Source: Psychromonas sp. B3M02
Lineage (GTDB): Bacteria; Pseudomonadota; Gammaproteobacteria; Enterobacterales; Psychromonadaceae
NCBI RefSeq assembly: GCF_003318165.1
Contig: NZ_QOCB01000029.1
Coordinates: 1-54,293 of the forward strand
DNA: 54,293 bases
Direction of reading: 5' to 3'
The number at the start of each line of letters is the position of its first letter. Position 1 is the stretch's first letter. Positions 46,447 through 54,293 of this stretch are shown here, piece by piece. The notes beneath the pieces are model-generated. The model searched no databases. It saw only the letters and a program-made list of their open reading frames with translations, and was not told the origin of the DNA. The position numbers and the translations under genes were made by a program.

Positions 46447-47445
46447 ATGATTAAATTTGCAGTGATTGGCACAAACTGGATAACAGAAAAGTTTATTGAT
46501 GGTACAAATAACCCGCCTGAAAACCATGCACAAGCAATGAAATTACAGGGTGTATATTCGCGTGATATAGAAAAAGCTGAACGTTTTGCTAAACAGCATC
46601 AAGCCCCTTTTACCTTTGATGATTTAGCAAGCTTAGCCACATCAACCGAGATCGATGCAGTCTACATTGCCAGCCCAAACTCTCTGCATTTTGAGCAAAG
46701 TAAATTGATGTTAGCGCATGGTAAACATGTAATCTGTGAAAAGCCATCATGCTCTAGCTTAGAACAGGCGCAAGAGTTATATCAAACCGCTAAAGACAAC
46801 AATGTGATCTTCTTTGAAGCGTATATGACAGCGCATTTACCAAACTTTAAAGTGATTCAAAACAACTTAACGCGTTTAGGTAAAGTGCGTAAAGCACATA
46901 TCCAGTATTGCCAGTACTCTTCAAGATACCCAGCCTATTTAGCAGGTGATAAACCAAACACCTTCTACCCTGAGTTTTGTAACGGCTCGATCATGGATAT
47001 AGGCTTTTATTGTGTTGCATTAATCTGTGCTTTGTTTGGTAAACCTGACACTATTAAAGCACAAGCAACCTTACTTGAAACCGGTGTCGATGGCTGTGGT
47101 AGCGTGATACTAGGTTACCAAGACTTTGCAGTCACTATCGACCACTCAAAAATATCTGGTTCAAGCCAAGCGAGTGAGATTCAAGGAGAGTCAGGGTCTT
47201 TATTGATAGAACATGTGGGACAATGCTTTAATATTATGTACCAAGATAATAAAGGACAAAATCAACAGACATTATCGCAACCTCAGTCTGATAATAGTAT
47301 GTGTTATGAAGCCTTAGCCTTTGCAGAGCAGATTAACCAAAAGAAAATAAACCCTGTTTATGAAGTACGTACTTTACAAACGGCACAGGTGATTCAGGAA
47401 GTGCGTAAACAAACCGCTGTTATTTTCCCATCAGACAGTCAATAA
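46447..47445 (+). CDS. Gfo/Idh/MocA-family oxidoreductase
   Basis: This 332-residue NAD(P)-dependent oxidoreductase has an N-terminal Rossmann domain (MIKFAVIGTNWITEKFI) and the conserved HVICEKPSCSS, with the E98-K99-P100 motif. In the C-terminal domain, FCNGSIMDIGFYCVALICAL carries the family's G-x-D-x-G-x-Y pattern. The substrate is probably a sugar, polyol or related compound, but cannot be named. The VIGTNWIT start marks a subgroup seen in many Firmicutes and Vibrio genomes. It stands alone. Confidence 0.88.
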   Translation: MIKFAVIGTNWITEKFIDGTNNPPENHAQAMKLQGVYSRDIEKAERFAKQHQAPFTFDDLASLATSTEIDAVYIASPNSLHFEQSKLMLAHGKHVICEKPSCSSLEQAQELYQTAKDNNVIFFEAYMTAHLPNFKVIQNNLTRLGKVRKAHIQYCQYSSRYPAYLAGDKPNTFYPEFCNGSIMDIGFYCVALICALFGKPDTIKAQATLLETGVDGCGSVILGYQDFAVTIDHSKISGSSQASEIQGESGSLLIEHVGQCFNIMYQDNKGQNQQTLSQPQSDNSMCYEALAFAEQINQKKINPVYEVRTLQTAQVIQEVRKQTAVIFPSDSQ

Positions 47446-47466
47446 ACGACATAACTACCCGACTAT

Positions 47467-47499
47467 GCTACGCGATATAGATGGGCTACGCGATATAGA
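47467..47499. repeat. 18-bp period direct repeat
   Basis: GCTACGCGATATAGA occurs at 47467-47481 and again at 47485-47499, with a shorter GCTACGGCGC at 47505. It lies in the gap between two converging genes. Confidence 0.7.
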
Positions 47500-47577
47500 C
47501 GACTGCTACGGCGCTTATTAACATACAATGTTCAATAAACGCCATAGCGTCATTAAATTAAAGAAGCCATGTAAAGT

Positions 47578-47916
47578 TTAACGACCAAAGAACTGGTCGA
47601 TGATCGCCTCTAAATTGCTTTCTAACTGATCTTCAAAATGACTATACTCTTCACCAAATAAGTCTAAATACTTTTCAACCTGTTGTTGATTTAAGCTTTT
47701 ATTGGCTAAAATAAAGCTCATCTCTGCTAAGGTTTTATCAAACCTTGGTTCAATAAAAAAATTAATGTAATAAGCCGCGCAGGCTTGAAGTTGCGTTTGT
47801 GCAAAATCACAAAATTCTTTAATGTATTGGCCACCATCAGGACCCAGAGAGCCTGGTTCCATACGGAAGATGACCGACATTTTCTTTTCATCAGGGAATG
47901 AGGTAGCTGAACACAT
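47578..47916 (-). CDS. conserved hypothetical protein beside a thioredoxin-like gene
   Basis: I do not recognise a named family in this 112-residue protein. It is acidic, mostly helical, with no signal peptide or membrane segment, and contains RMEPGSLGPDGGQYIKEFCD and a C-terminal helical stretch. The ATG at 47916 has a strong AAGGGG just upstream, so I prefer it over the internal Met at residue 13. It follows the thioredoxin-like gene by 11 bases on the same strand, which implies co-expression and perhaps a shared function. Confidence 0.7.
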   Translation of the reverse strand: MCSATSFPDEKKMSVIFRMEPGSLGPDGGQYIKEFCDFAQTQLQACAAYYINFFIEPRFDKTLAEMSFILANKSLNQQQVEKYLDLFGEEYSHFEDQLESNLEAIIDQFFGR

Positions 47917-47927
47917 AAGGCCCCTTT

Positions 47928-48296
47928 TTACGCCACTAATAACGCATTAAATTTGATAGCAAGATTAATGAGATCTTGTGAGTCTATCACTTCCACATTA
48001 TCTGTACTTAATACTTTACCAGCAACCACTAACACAGTACGCGGATACCCATGGCCGCCGAGTTCTTCTACTAATGCTTCAGCCTCCTGGTCTACATAGA
48101 CACCTTTATCCTGTTGCGCTAATAATTGTAAAACAGGCAACTTATTACTTAATGCATCAACAAAGTCACTGATGTTTTCTTGTTGCTCAATACAATCAGG
48201 GCACCATCCTGCAAGTATATTCAGCACAAAACTATGTTGTTGTTCGACCTTTTCATAAAAAGTAACAGGTTTAATCGATTCAATAAGTTGAGGCAT
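47928..48296 (-). CDS. thioredoxin-like protein
   Basis: This is a 122-residue thioredoxin-fold protein with active site W31-C32-P33-D34-C35 (in LAGWCPDCIEQQ) and a cis-proline region GYPRTVLVVAG. The CPDC site instead of CGPC suggests a specialised partner rather than general thioredoxin. There is no signal peptide, so it is cytoplasmic. It is the first gene of a two-gene unit with the hypothetical gene at 47578-47916. Confidence 0.85.
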   Translation of the reverse strand: MPQLIESIKPVTFYEKVEQQHSFVLNILAGWCPDCIEQQENISDFVDALSNKLPVLQLLAQQDKGVYVDQEAEALVEELGGHGYPRTVLVVAGKVLSTDNVEVIDSQDLINLAIKFNALLVA

Positions 48297-48475
48297 GGTA
48301 GTTCCTTGTTAGCTATTTTTATTAGCTTCTATAGTACAGTAGATACAGCAATATAAAAACCTATGTTATCAGCAGCTTAAGATGCCTCTTCAGATAAGGT
48401 GTTAACTCATTATTACAGATTTTATTAAGATACTATTGTTCAGTGTTTTTCATAACATTACAAAACAGAGTTTGT

Positions 48476-48481
48476 TATACT
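48476..48481 (+). promoter_or_regulatory. candidate extended -10 for the helicase gene
   Basis: TGT-TATACT matches an extended -10 element (TGn-TATAAT type) about 40 bases before the helicase start. A -35 is not convincing, as expected for extended -10 promoters. Confidence 0.35.
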
Positions 48482-48520
48482 GCGCGATTATTTTGTAGTG
48501 TATTAATTTAGGATGTAAAT

Positions 48521-49813
48521 ATGAGTGTTGATGCAGCAGGTTTATCTGCAAATCTATTAAAGGCAGTTAAAGCATGTGGTTATTCAAAACTAACGCCGAT
48601 TCAACAACAGGCTATCCCACTGATCAAATCTGGTCATGACGTCTTAGCAAGTGCCCAAACAGGCACAGGCAAAACAGCCGCTTTCACATTGCCTTTATTG
48701 GATATAATAGCAAAAAACCAACCTGAGAATATAGGCTCATCACGTACCATTAAGGTATTGATTCTTACCCCTACTCGTGAACTTGCCTTACAGGTTGCTG
48801 AAAATGTCAAACAATACAGTCAATTTTTACCATTAACATCAGGCGTGGTAACGGGTGGAGCAAATATGTCTCCACAAACTCAAATGTTAAAAACAGGTGT
48901 TGATGTATTAGTGGCCACACCCGGGCGTTTAATTGAACATGTTAATGCCAGACAAGTTGATTTAGCACACATCAAACATTTAGTACTTGATGAAGCTGAT
49001 CGTATGTTAGATATGGGCTTTTTAACCGACATACAACAAATCACTGATATTATTAAACAAAAACACCAAACCTTGATGTTCTCTGCTACTTTCTCAAATA
49101 AAGTAAAGACACTGGCTAATCAAATATTACATACGCCTAAAAATATTGAGACAGCAAAACAAAACTCTACATCGGGTAAAGTAAAACAACAGGTCTATTG
49201 GGTAAGTGAAGCACGTAAACGTGAACTATTATCAGAACTAATTGGTGTTAAAAACTGGAAACAAGTACTTGTATTTGCAGGCACCAAAGAGAGCGCGAAT
49301 ATGCTTGCTAAAGAGCTAAAGCTTGATGGTATCAAAACCGCTTTATGCCATGGAGATAAAACGCAAGGAGCACGTAATAAAGCGATTCAACAGTTTGCTG
49401 AAGGCAGTGTTCGTGTTTTAGTTGCAACCGATGTAGCAGCACGTGGTTTAGATATTCCTGATTTACCGCATGTCGTTAACTTCCACCTACCATTTTTAGC
49501 AGAAGATTACGTACATCGTATTGGCAGAACTGGCCGTGCGGGTAAAAGTGGCCATGCCGTTTCTTTAGTTAGCCCTAAAGATGAACAATTTCTGGATAAT
49601 ATAGAAACCTTAATTGGGCGTAAATTCGAGCGGATTATGTATCCAGGCTATGAGTTTAATAGTGCAATTGATGTACAAGAAGATGGGAAAAAACTCAAAA
49701 AAAGCCGTTACAAAGCAACACAAGAACGTAATCAGTTAATGGCAAAACGTAAAGCCGAAAATAAACCTTCAGCTATCAGAAAAGCAAAGAATAAAACACG
49801 AAAAGCAAGATAA
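48521..49813 (+). CDS. rhlE: DEAD-box RNA helicase, RhlE type
   Basis: This ATP-dependent RNA helicase of 430 residues shows all DEAD-box motifs: the Q motif (LTPIQQQAIP), ASAQTGTGKTAAF, PTRELALQ, TPGRL, DEADRMLDMGF, SATF, then DVAARGLDIPDLPHV and HRIGRTGRAGKSGH. The C-terminal tail (about residues 385-430) is lysine- and arginine-rich. The core is closest to the RhlE group, which acts in ribosome assembly and RNA decay and often helps growth in the cold. It is monocistronic, with a terminator at 49827-49861. Confidence 0.9.
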   Translation: MSVDAAGLSANLLKAVKACGYSKLTPIQQQAIPLIKSGHDVLASAQTGTGKTAAFTLPLLDIIAKNQPENIGSSRTIKVLILTPTRELALQVAENVKQYSQFLPLTSGVVTGGANMSPQTQMLKTGVDVLVATPGRLIEHVNARQVDLAHIKHLVLDEADRMLDMGFLTDIQQITDIIKQKHQTLMFSATFSNKVKTLANQILHTPKNIETAKQNSTSGKVKQQVYWVSEARKRELLSELIGVKNWKQVLVFAGTKESANMLAKELKLDGIKTALCHGDKTQGARNKAIQQFAEGSVRVLVATDVAARGLDIPDLPHVVNFHLPFLAEDYVHRIGRTGRAGKSGHAVSLVSPKDEQFLDNIETLIGRKFERIMYPGYEFNSAIDVQEDGKKLKKSRYKATQERNQLMAKRKAENKPSAIRKAKNKTRKAR

Positions 49814-49826
49814 TTAACCTCATCTA

Positions 49827-49861
49827 TTAAAAAGCAAAGGCTGTAAAGCTTTGCTTTTTAA
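49827..49861 (+). terminator. terminator after the helicase gene
   Basis: TTAAAAAGCAAAG (49827-49839) pairs perfectly with CTTTGCTTTTTAA (49849-49861). The right arm contains the T tract. Confidence 0.85.
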
Positions 49862-49987
49862 TGCGTCATATTGATGACATTAATTGCTAAGTTTGTACGC
49901 AATAATAACACCATAAATCCCCTTCATGCTGGCTACTTTAACTCCCTATCACCGAAAACTTAACCCAAGTACCTTCCAAGTAAAATT

Positions 49988-50208
49988 ATACCAATCACAT
50001 AAAATAAGTGTTCTAAATTTTGCGCAGGAAACATGGCTTAGTTCAAGGCGCAATTTAAGCCTTTCGACGATAACTTCGTTAATAGTCTATCGGAGAATTA
50101 ACCAAAAAATGTTAATGCTTTAATAGTTGTTCTATTTACTAAAATGACAACTAAGGAGTCAGTTATTTTCACAAGTAAAATAAATCAGTTACTTAGAGTG
50201 ATTGGTAT
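49988..50208 (-). mobile_element. MITE-like repeat, copy 2 (complete)
   Basis: This 221-bp copy lies in the opposite orientation to copy 1. It starts ATACCAATCACATAAAATAA and ends with the reverse complement of CATACCAATCAC minus its first base, so both ends carry the terminal inverted repeat ATACCAATCAC. Shared internal blocks include TGCGCAGGAAACATGGCTTA and CTATCGGAGAATTAACCAAA. No coding capacity is seen. Confidence 0.78.
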
Positions 50209-50509
50209 GACTGCATATTCACCAATAACTGCACGCGATATTAAGTTTAAAGAACGGTATTAGGTTTAATAATAGCGTAATAAATAGATTTTTAAAAAAC
50301 GCTAAAGCAACTCAACGGATCATTTAATCACAATGATAGAAAGTAAATATACCTTTACAAACAAACCGCTAGCCATTAAATTAACATCAAACCTTTATTT
50401 GTAATACAATACTACCTTGAGTGTTATTATTCAGAGGTAGCTCACACCTTTAGACAAACAAAAATTGTTAGTTAGCTTATAATTGTAAGGCAAACTTATT
50501 GGAGAGCAT

Positions 50510-51511
50510 ATGATCACATTAGGCGAATACATAATTGAAAAGCAACATGATTTCCCAGAAGCTAGTGGGGAATTAACGGGGTTATTAGGTGCAATACGTT
50601 TAGCATCTAAAATAGTTAACCGTGAGATCAACAAGGCCGGGATTGCCAATATTATTGGTGCCACTGGCGTAGAAAATATTCAAGGTGAAACACAACAAAA
50701 ACTCGATTTATACGCAAATGATAAATTTAAACAGGCTTTAGAAGCTCGTGGTGAAGTATGTGGTATTGCTTCTGAAGAAGAAGATGATTATGTAAGTTTT
50801 GATAGCGAACGTGCAGTAAATAGTAAATATGTTGTATTAATGGACCCATTAGATGGCTCTACTAATATTGATGTAAATGTGTCTGTTGGTACTATTTTTT
50901 CAATTTATAAACGTATTAGCCCTGTCGGTACGCCAGTGACTTTAGAAGATTTCTTGCAACCTGGTATTAAACAAGTTGCTGCAGGCTATGTTATTTACGG
51001 CTCTTCAACCATGCTTGTATATACTACTGGTAATGGAGTTCATGGCTTTACCTGTGACCCGTCACTGGGTGTATTCTATTTATCACACGAGAATATGCAG
51101 CAGCCAACAACTGGGAAATGTTACTCGATCAATGAAGGTAACTACCTAAAATTCCCGTTAGGCATTAAGAAATACATTAAATACTGCCAAGAAATTGTCC
51201 CTGAAGATAACCGTCCATACACTTCTCGTTACATCGGTTCTTTAGTTGCAGACTTCCACCGTAACTTATTAAAAGGTGGCATATTTATGTACCCTTCTAC
51301 GGCCCAAGCTCCTGAAGGTAAGTTACGTTTATTATATGAATGTAACCCGATTGCTTTCTTAGCTGAACAATCAGGTGGTATCGCCAGCACAGGCACCCAA
51401 CGTATTATGGAAATTAACCCTACAGAGTTACATCAACGTGTACCTTTCATGTGCGGTAGTGCTGAGATGGTTAAAAAAGCTGAACAATTTATTGCTGACA
51501 ATCCAGAGTAA
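50510..51511 (+). CDS. fbp: class I fructose-1,6-bisphosphatase
   Basis: This cytoplasmic enzyme of 333 residues hydrolyses fructose 1,6-bisphosphate to fructose 6-phosphate in gluconeogenesis. Motifs are [11 protein letters not shown] (metal ligands), [20 protein letters not shown], the sugar-phosphate region [20 protein letters not shown], and [13 protein letters not shown]. Length matches E. coli Fbp (332). It begins at an ATG preceded by GGAGAG and ends in a good terminator. Confidence 0.97.
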   Translation: MITLGEYIIEKQHDFPEASGELTGLLGAIRLASKIVNREINKAGIANIIGATGVENIQGETQQKLDLYANDKFKQALEARGEVCGIASEEEDDYVSFDSERAVNSKYVVLMDPLDGSTNIDVNVSVGTIFSIYKRISPVGTPVTLEDFLQPGIKQVAAGYVIYGSSTMLVYTTGNGVHGFTCDPSLGVFYLSHENMQQPTTGKCYSINEGNYLKFPLGIKKYIKYCQEIVPEDNRPYTSRYIGSLVADFHRNLLKGGIFMYPSTAQAPEGKLRLLYECNPIAFLAEQSGGIASTGTQRIMEINPTELHQRVPFMCGSAEMVKKAEQFIADNPE

Positions 51512-51534
51512 AGTTCGCTTTATTTACTCCCTGC

Positions 51535-51561
51535 AAAAGAGGCTATTAACAGCCTCTTTTT
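51535..51561 (+). terminator. terminator after fbp
   Basis: AAAAGAGGCT (51535-51544) pairs with AGCCTCTTTT (51551-51560), loop ATTAAC, with a T tract. Confidence 0.92.
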
Positions 51562-52033
51562 AGTTTTGACACGCTTTACTTTTATGATGCACTCATTCAG
51601 CGATTCTCCCCAAAAAAACATTTGTATTACTTGTTAGATAATAATAAATCTTACCTTTTCTCTATCTATACTAGGATTTTAGTTTTATTAGATAATTACC
51701 ACTTTCTAAGCATATCTTTCATAAGTTAATTGGAAACGAATTAGTGCTAAACCAATATATTCCTACTCTCTTTTCCTATACAAAGTAGGTGATACCAACT
51801 ATTACAACATTTTTAAGTAAAGGATCGTCTAATTGAAACATAACTCCTTTATATTTCATCACAAATTCGTTTTAATAATGAGTGTAGTGAATGGTTTACT
51901 TTAATTAGTTTGAAATTTATACATTCAATTCATTTTATTGTCGTTTTATGGACATAAATCATTTATCACGATACCAAAATCGTTACTGATCTGTCATATT
52001 CGGGTAATCAACTATATTAAGTTAGGAAAACAT
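51562..52033. other. non-coding stretch between fbp and the DUF2057 gene
   Basis: About 470 bases of AT-rich sequence. I see no gene, repeat or clear operator beyond the expected promoter and ribosome binding site (TTAGGAAAA) of the following gene. Confidence 0.5.
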
Positions 52034-52603
52034 ATGAGATTCACAGGATTAATTTTGTCACTTGCCATCAGCCCTTTTGCATTTTCGGGTGAAATCGTTA
52101 CCCATAGCGACCTAGAGTTAATGGCCGTTGATGGCGCAAAGGTAAAAAGCTCTTTTTTTACAGATAACTCAATGGAAGTAACAGACGGCACGCATCAGGT
52201 TGTTGTCAGATATTCAAACTCTTTCAGAGATGAACGTTTACTTCAAAGTAGACCTTATGTGTTTAATATTACTGTTGATGGCGACACAGAAATCTCTACC
52301 AATAAGTTACTCAGCTTTGCACAAGCGGAACAAAAAATATCAACTGAATTAGATTGGTTTGTTGAAAACGATGCAGGTGAATATCAGGTAGAAACATCGG
52401 ATCAATTACATGGTGATGGTTTTGCGCCTTATGCCGATATTGAAGGGCTGGTTGGACAATATAACCAAAAAAATAATTTACAAGTAACCGAAGGTACAGT
52501 GACTAAAATCACGACTAATAGCTTAATTGAACAATATAAAGCAGCCACTGCAGAGCAAAAGAAACAGTTTAAAATTTGGTTAATTAATAACGACATCAAA
52601 TAA
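52034..52603 (+). CDS. DUF2057 family periplasmic protein (YccT-like)
   Basis: This 189-residue protein has a signal peptide (hydrophobic residues 4-17, cleavage near AFSGE). It shows the DUF2057 pattern: HQVVVRYSNSFRDE near residue 55 and LLQSRPYVFNITVDGDTEI, with a helical C-terminus. E. coli YccT (CsgI) of this family restrains curli formation. No curli gene is present here, so the function is not transferred. The ATG at 52034 is chosen because it begins the signal peptide and follows TAGGAAAA; the longer frame from 51938 has no good start site. Confidence 0.8.
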   Translation: MRFTGLILSLAISPFAFSGEIVTHSDLELMAVDGAKVKSSFFTDNSMEVTDGTHQVVVRYSNSFRDERLLQSRPYVFNITVDGDTEISTNKLLSFAQAEQKISTELDWFVENDAGEYQVETSDQLHGDGFAPYADIEGLVGQYNQKNNLQVTEGTVTKITTNSLIEQYKAATAEQKKQFKIWLINNDIK

Positions 52604-52912
52604 CTTAAACTAGATAACTAAATCAGATGGTTGTGTTGATATATCGATAGGCACTTTTCTGATTTAGTTACGAAGCCTCAAAGCCACATACTAACACCAC
52701 TTAGTCACAACACTCTCTTCTGTTATCGCTAATGCGTTATCCTCGTAATACTAAGCACCTTGAATACGCTATTTTAACAAGCACAATAAAAGCGTTAGAT
52801 ATAAATCTCTTTAATCCGATAACTACCTCATTACGCTACTTTATTTTCATTCGCTTTATGCTTATAGTGGTGTGCTTAGATTAAGATATATAAATGTCAT
52901 AAGGAGCTGCAG
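52604..52912. other. non-coding stretch with a wide inverted repeat
   Basis: Contains the 13-bp inverted repeat at 52615-52670 near its left end. The remainder is AT-rich and shows nothing else, apart from AAGGAGCTGC just before the next start, an ideal ribosome binding site. Confidence 0.5.
52615..52670. repeat. 13-bp inverted repeat with 30-base spacer
   Basis: TAACTAAATCAGA (52615-52627) and TCTGATTTAGTTA (52658-52670) are perfect reverse complements. It follows the DUF2057 gene and may end its transcript, although there is no T tract. Confidence 0.65.
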
Positions 52913-53515
52913 ATGGTCACAGTAGAAACACCTAACGGATTTGAATGGAATGATCTCAATCGTCATTGGGTGAAACACTATTTAATGCCTAAATCTGCTT
53001 TGTTAACTCCACTATTAAATGGTGACCAACTAGATGTAGATAGTATGGATGAAGGAGACTTTATTAATTTCTGTCACCTATTAGAAACTTCAGCTGAAGG
53101 CCGAGAACTGCGTAATAAAATGTTTAAAGCCTGGCGTAGTAAGAAGTCTAGGGACAGTGATAACGGTAAGAAGCTTTATACCTTTAACATGTCAGTAAAA
53201 GCCGGAGACCAACTTAAAAAAATAGCTAAAAAAGCACCATTAAATGCTACCTTAGAGCTATTAATTTTTGCAGAAAGTGAAAGTCACCGCTCAATTCACT
53301 CTTTACAGCAACAACTTAAACAAGCACAACAAGAAAACCTACAATTAAAAGCCCAACTCAATTCAGCTTCATTGCAAACAACATTAGCCGATGATCAGGC
53401 TGACATGCAAGCTTTAATGAATACGGAATTACAAGTGACTGAGTTAGCGAAACTAGAAAAGTCTAAATTGATTAAACAGATATTATTATTGAAAAGACAA
53501 TTGGATGAAAAATAG
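52913..53515 (+). CDS. MatP-like protein (ribbon-helix-helix plus coiled coil)
   Basis: This 200-residue protein is not a plain MatP but has its layout. An N-terminal helical region (about residues 10-80) ends in RELRNKMFKAWRSKKSR, comparable to ALLNRMKQTIRARRKRH of E. coli MatP. A ribbon-helix-helix-like segment follows (KKLYTFNMSVKAGDQLKKIA at residues 86-105, then LNATLELLIFAESE). A C-terminal glutamine-rich coiled coil spans about residues 125-195. MatP binds matS sites in the replication terminus and contacts ZapB and MukB. The N-terminal half looks diverged and the protein is 50 residues longer, so it may be a paralogue with another target. An AAGGAGC ribosome binding site supports the start. 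Confidence 0.5.
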   Translation: MVTVETPNGFEWNDLNRHWVKHYLMPKSALLTPLLNGDQLDVDSMDEGDFINFCHLLETSAEGRELRNKMFKAWRSKKSRDSDNGKKLYTFNMSVKAGDQLKKIAKKAPLNATLELLIFAESESHRSIHSLQQQLKQAQQENLQLKAQLNSASLQTTLADDQADMQALMNTELQVTELAKLEKSKLIKQILLLKRQLDEK

Positions 53516-53518
53516 AAA

Positions 53519-53547
53519 AACAAAGTCGATTATCAACCGACTTTGTT
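53519..53547. terminator. bidirectional hairpin between the MatP-like and VF530 genes
   Basis: AACAAAGTCG (53519-53528) pairs with CGACTTTGTT (53538-53547), loop ATTATCAAC. The genes converge here. Confidence 0.75.
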
Positions 53548-53556
53548 AGATATTGA

Positions 53557-54075
53557 TTATACATTCCAAGGATTGCTTGGGTCGTATTTCGGCTCATTCT
53601 TGCTTGACGTTGTAGATTGAGACTTAACTTTTGCATCACGCATTGGGTGTTTACTACCCTGCTCTTTTCGATGACGCATATTATTACTATGACGCTTTTC
53701 ATTCTGTCTTTCTTGGAAAGCAGAAGCCGCCTTAGCTTGAGACAACTCAATTGACTCAATTGTTAACTTCATCGGCGACAATGGCACTATGCCATGCTCA
53801 AAACCACGCTCACGTGGATTCAGGTTAAACTCAACGTCATTTGGTTTTGGCATACGTTTAAAACGATACAAATAGAAGCTTTCTAGCTTCAGTCTTGCCC
53901 ATTCTTGTTTTTGTAAAAACTTCAAGCTGCCTTTGATGGTTGGATTAACATCAAAACACTTGAAACGTGTTGCGGCAAATAAAATTTTCCAGCCATAAAA
54001 CTCAACGAGTTCAGTTAACATGGTTTCTGTTTTTAAACCATGTAGTGGATTGTTACGTTGCAACTCTGCAGACAT
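53557..54075 (-). CDS. VF530-family DNA-binding protein with basic tail
   Basis: This 172-residue protein has an N-terminal VF530 (DUF2132) domain at about residues 5-70, with NNPLHGLKTETMLTELVEFY, then CFDVNPTIKGSLKFLQKQEW and ARLKLESFYL. This domain is a small DNA-binding fold first solved from Vibrio fischeri. The C-terminal 100 residues are charged, rich in lysine, arginine and serine, and probably disordered; most VF530 proteins are shorter and lack this tail. The function is unknown. It converges with the MatP-like gene. Confidence 0.82.
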   Translation of the reverse strand: MSAELQRNNPLHGLKTETMLTELVEFYGWKILFAATRFKCFDVNPTIKGSLKFLQKQEWARLKLESFYLYRFKRMPKPNDVEFNLNPRERGFEHGIVPLSPMKLTIESIELSQAKAASAFQERQNEKRHSNNMRHRKEQGSKHPMRDAKVKSQSTTSSKNEPKYDPSNPWNV

Positions 54076-54140
54076 CTGTATTCCTAAGGATATTTCGTAA
54101 TTAAATTAAGTATAGCAGGCTTCATCTTTTGAAGCCCATT

Positions 54141-54293
54141 ATACCAATCATAGTAAGTAACTGATCTATTTTACTTGTTAAAACAACTTATTTTTTCGTT
54201 GTAAGTTTCGTATAGGGAACAACCATTTACATCAACTTACGCCTCAAACTAAGCCATTTTTCCGGCGCAAAATTTAGATCAGTTATTTAATAC
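54141..54293 (+). mobile_element. MITE-like repeat, copy 3 (runs off the window)
   Basis: It begins ATACCAATCATAGTAAGTAA and keeps the blocks ACTGATCTATTTTACTTGTT, CTAAGCCATTTTTC and GGCGCAAAATTTAGATCAGT. It is shorter inside than copies 1 and 2, and its right end lies at or just beyond the window edge. Confidence 0.72.

Larger units (their letters stand above)
49814..50509. other. non-coding region between the helicase gene and fbp
   Basis: It holds the helicase terminator (49827-49861), a full 221-bp MITE-like repeat (49988-50208) and the fbp promoter region. A short open frame inside the repeat has no ribosome binding site and is not a gene. Confidence 0.6.

Noticed and set aside
49926-50123. 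65-residue open frame on the plus strand
   Set aside because: It lies mostly inside the MITE-like repeat, has no ribosome binding site and no recognisable family.
1-54293. tRNA, rRNA, CRISPR array or known riboswitch
   Set aside because: None was recognised by eye on either strand; a covariance-model scan would be needed to exclude small structured RNAs.

Overview
The window reads as chromosomal DNA of a marine, cold- or brine-associated gammaproteobacterium. It is AT-rich. Its gene families (SbmA, PutA with an AraC-type regulator, DUF2913, DUF1415, TrmK, VF530, DUF2057) are typical of Vibrionales and Alteromonadales, and it carries several copies of a short MITE-like repeat. Psychromonas or a close relative is my best guess; that is an inference, because there is no rRNA in the window. 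I see no rRNA, tRNA, CRISPR array, integrase, transposase or prophage gene.

Layout. 1-5.2 kb: a DUF2971 gene beside an inverted repeat, the peptide transporter sbmA, a zinc-uptake pair (zevA-zevB) behind a clear Zur operator, and a DinB-fold gene. 5.5-11.5 kb: a tripartite tricarboxylate transporter (tctC-tctB-tctA) followed by a CitA/DcuS-type sensor kinase and a CitB/DcuR-type response regulator. 11.6-16.4 kb: RidA family, SelO, a DUF342/FapA-like protein and a YeeN/YebC-family regulator. 16.4-21.3 kb (minus strand): an AraC regulator, PutA without its DNA-binding domain, and the C-terminal domain of PutA as a separate gene. 21.5-28.7 kb (minus): a four-gene MukBEF-like SMC operon (SMC, small winged-helix subunit, kleisin-like subunit, Toprim protein), then an SlyD-like isomerase and a glutaredoxin. 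29-32 kb: a TraF-like outer-membrane protein, DUF1415 and a patatin-like lipase. 32-36.3 kb: DUF2913, an unrecognised protein that looks like a decayed receiver/EAL protein, and a membrane diguanylate cyclase. 36.4-41 kb: four genes for light-dependent DNA repair or light sensing (Cry-DASH, a second photolyase-family protein, a 58-residue DUF2256 protein and an iron-sulfur photolyase). 41-54.3 kb: Nudix hydrolase, an SDR enzyme, trmK, tex, a Gfo/Idh/MocA oxidoreductase, a thioredoxin-like gene with an unknown partner, an RhlE-type helicase, fbp, a DUF2057 protein, a MatP-like protein and a VF530 protein.

The most system-like locus is the SMC/Toprim operon. Its parts match the Wadjet (JetABCD) or MksBEFG family, a condensin-like machine that acts against plasmids. 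The gene order here is SMC - small subunit - kleisin - Toprim, whereas JetABCD and MukFEB place the kleisin first. It sits among housekeeping genes with no mobile marker nearby. Other points worth following are the detached PutA C-terminal domain, the photolyase quartet, the degenerate EAL-like gene beside a diguanylate cyclase without an inhibitory site, the 220-bp repeat family, and a CTAG-rich 7-bp tandem repeat at two loci.
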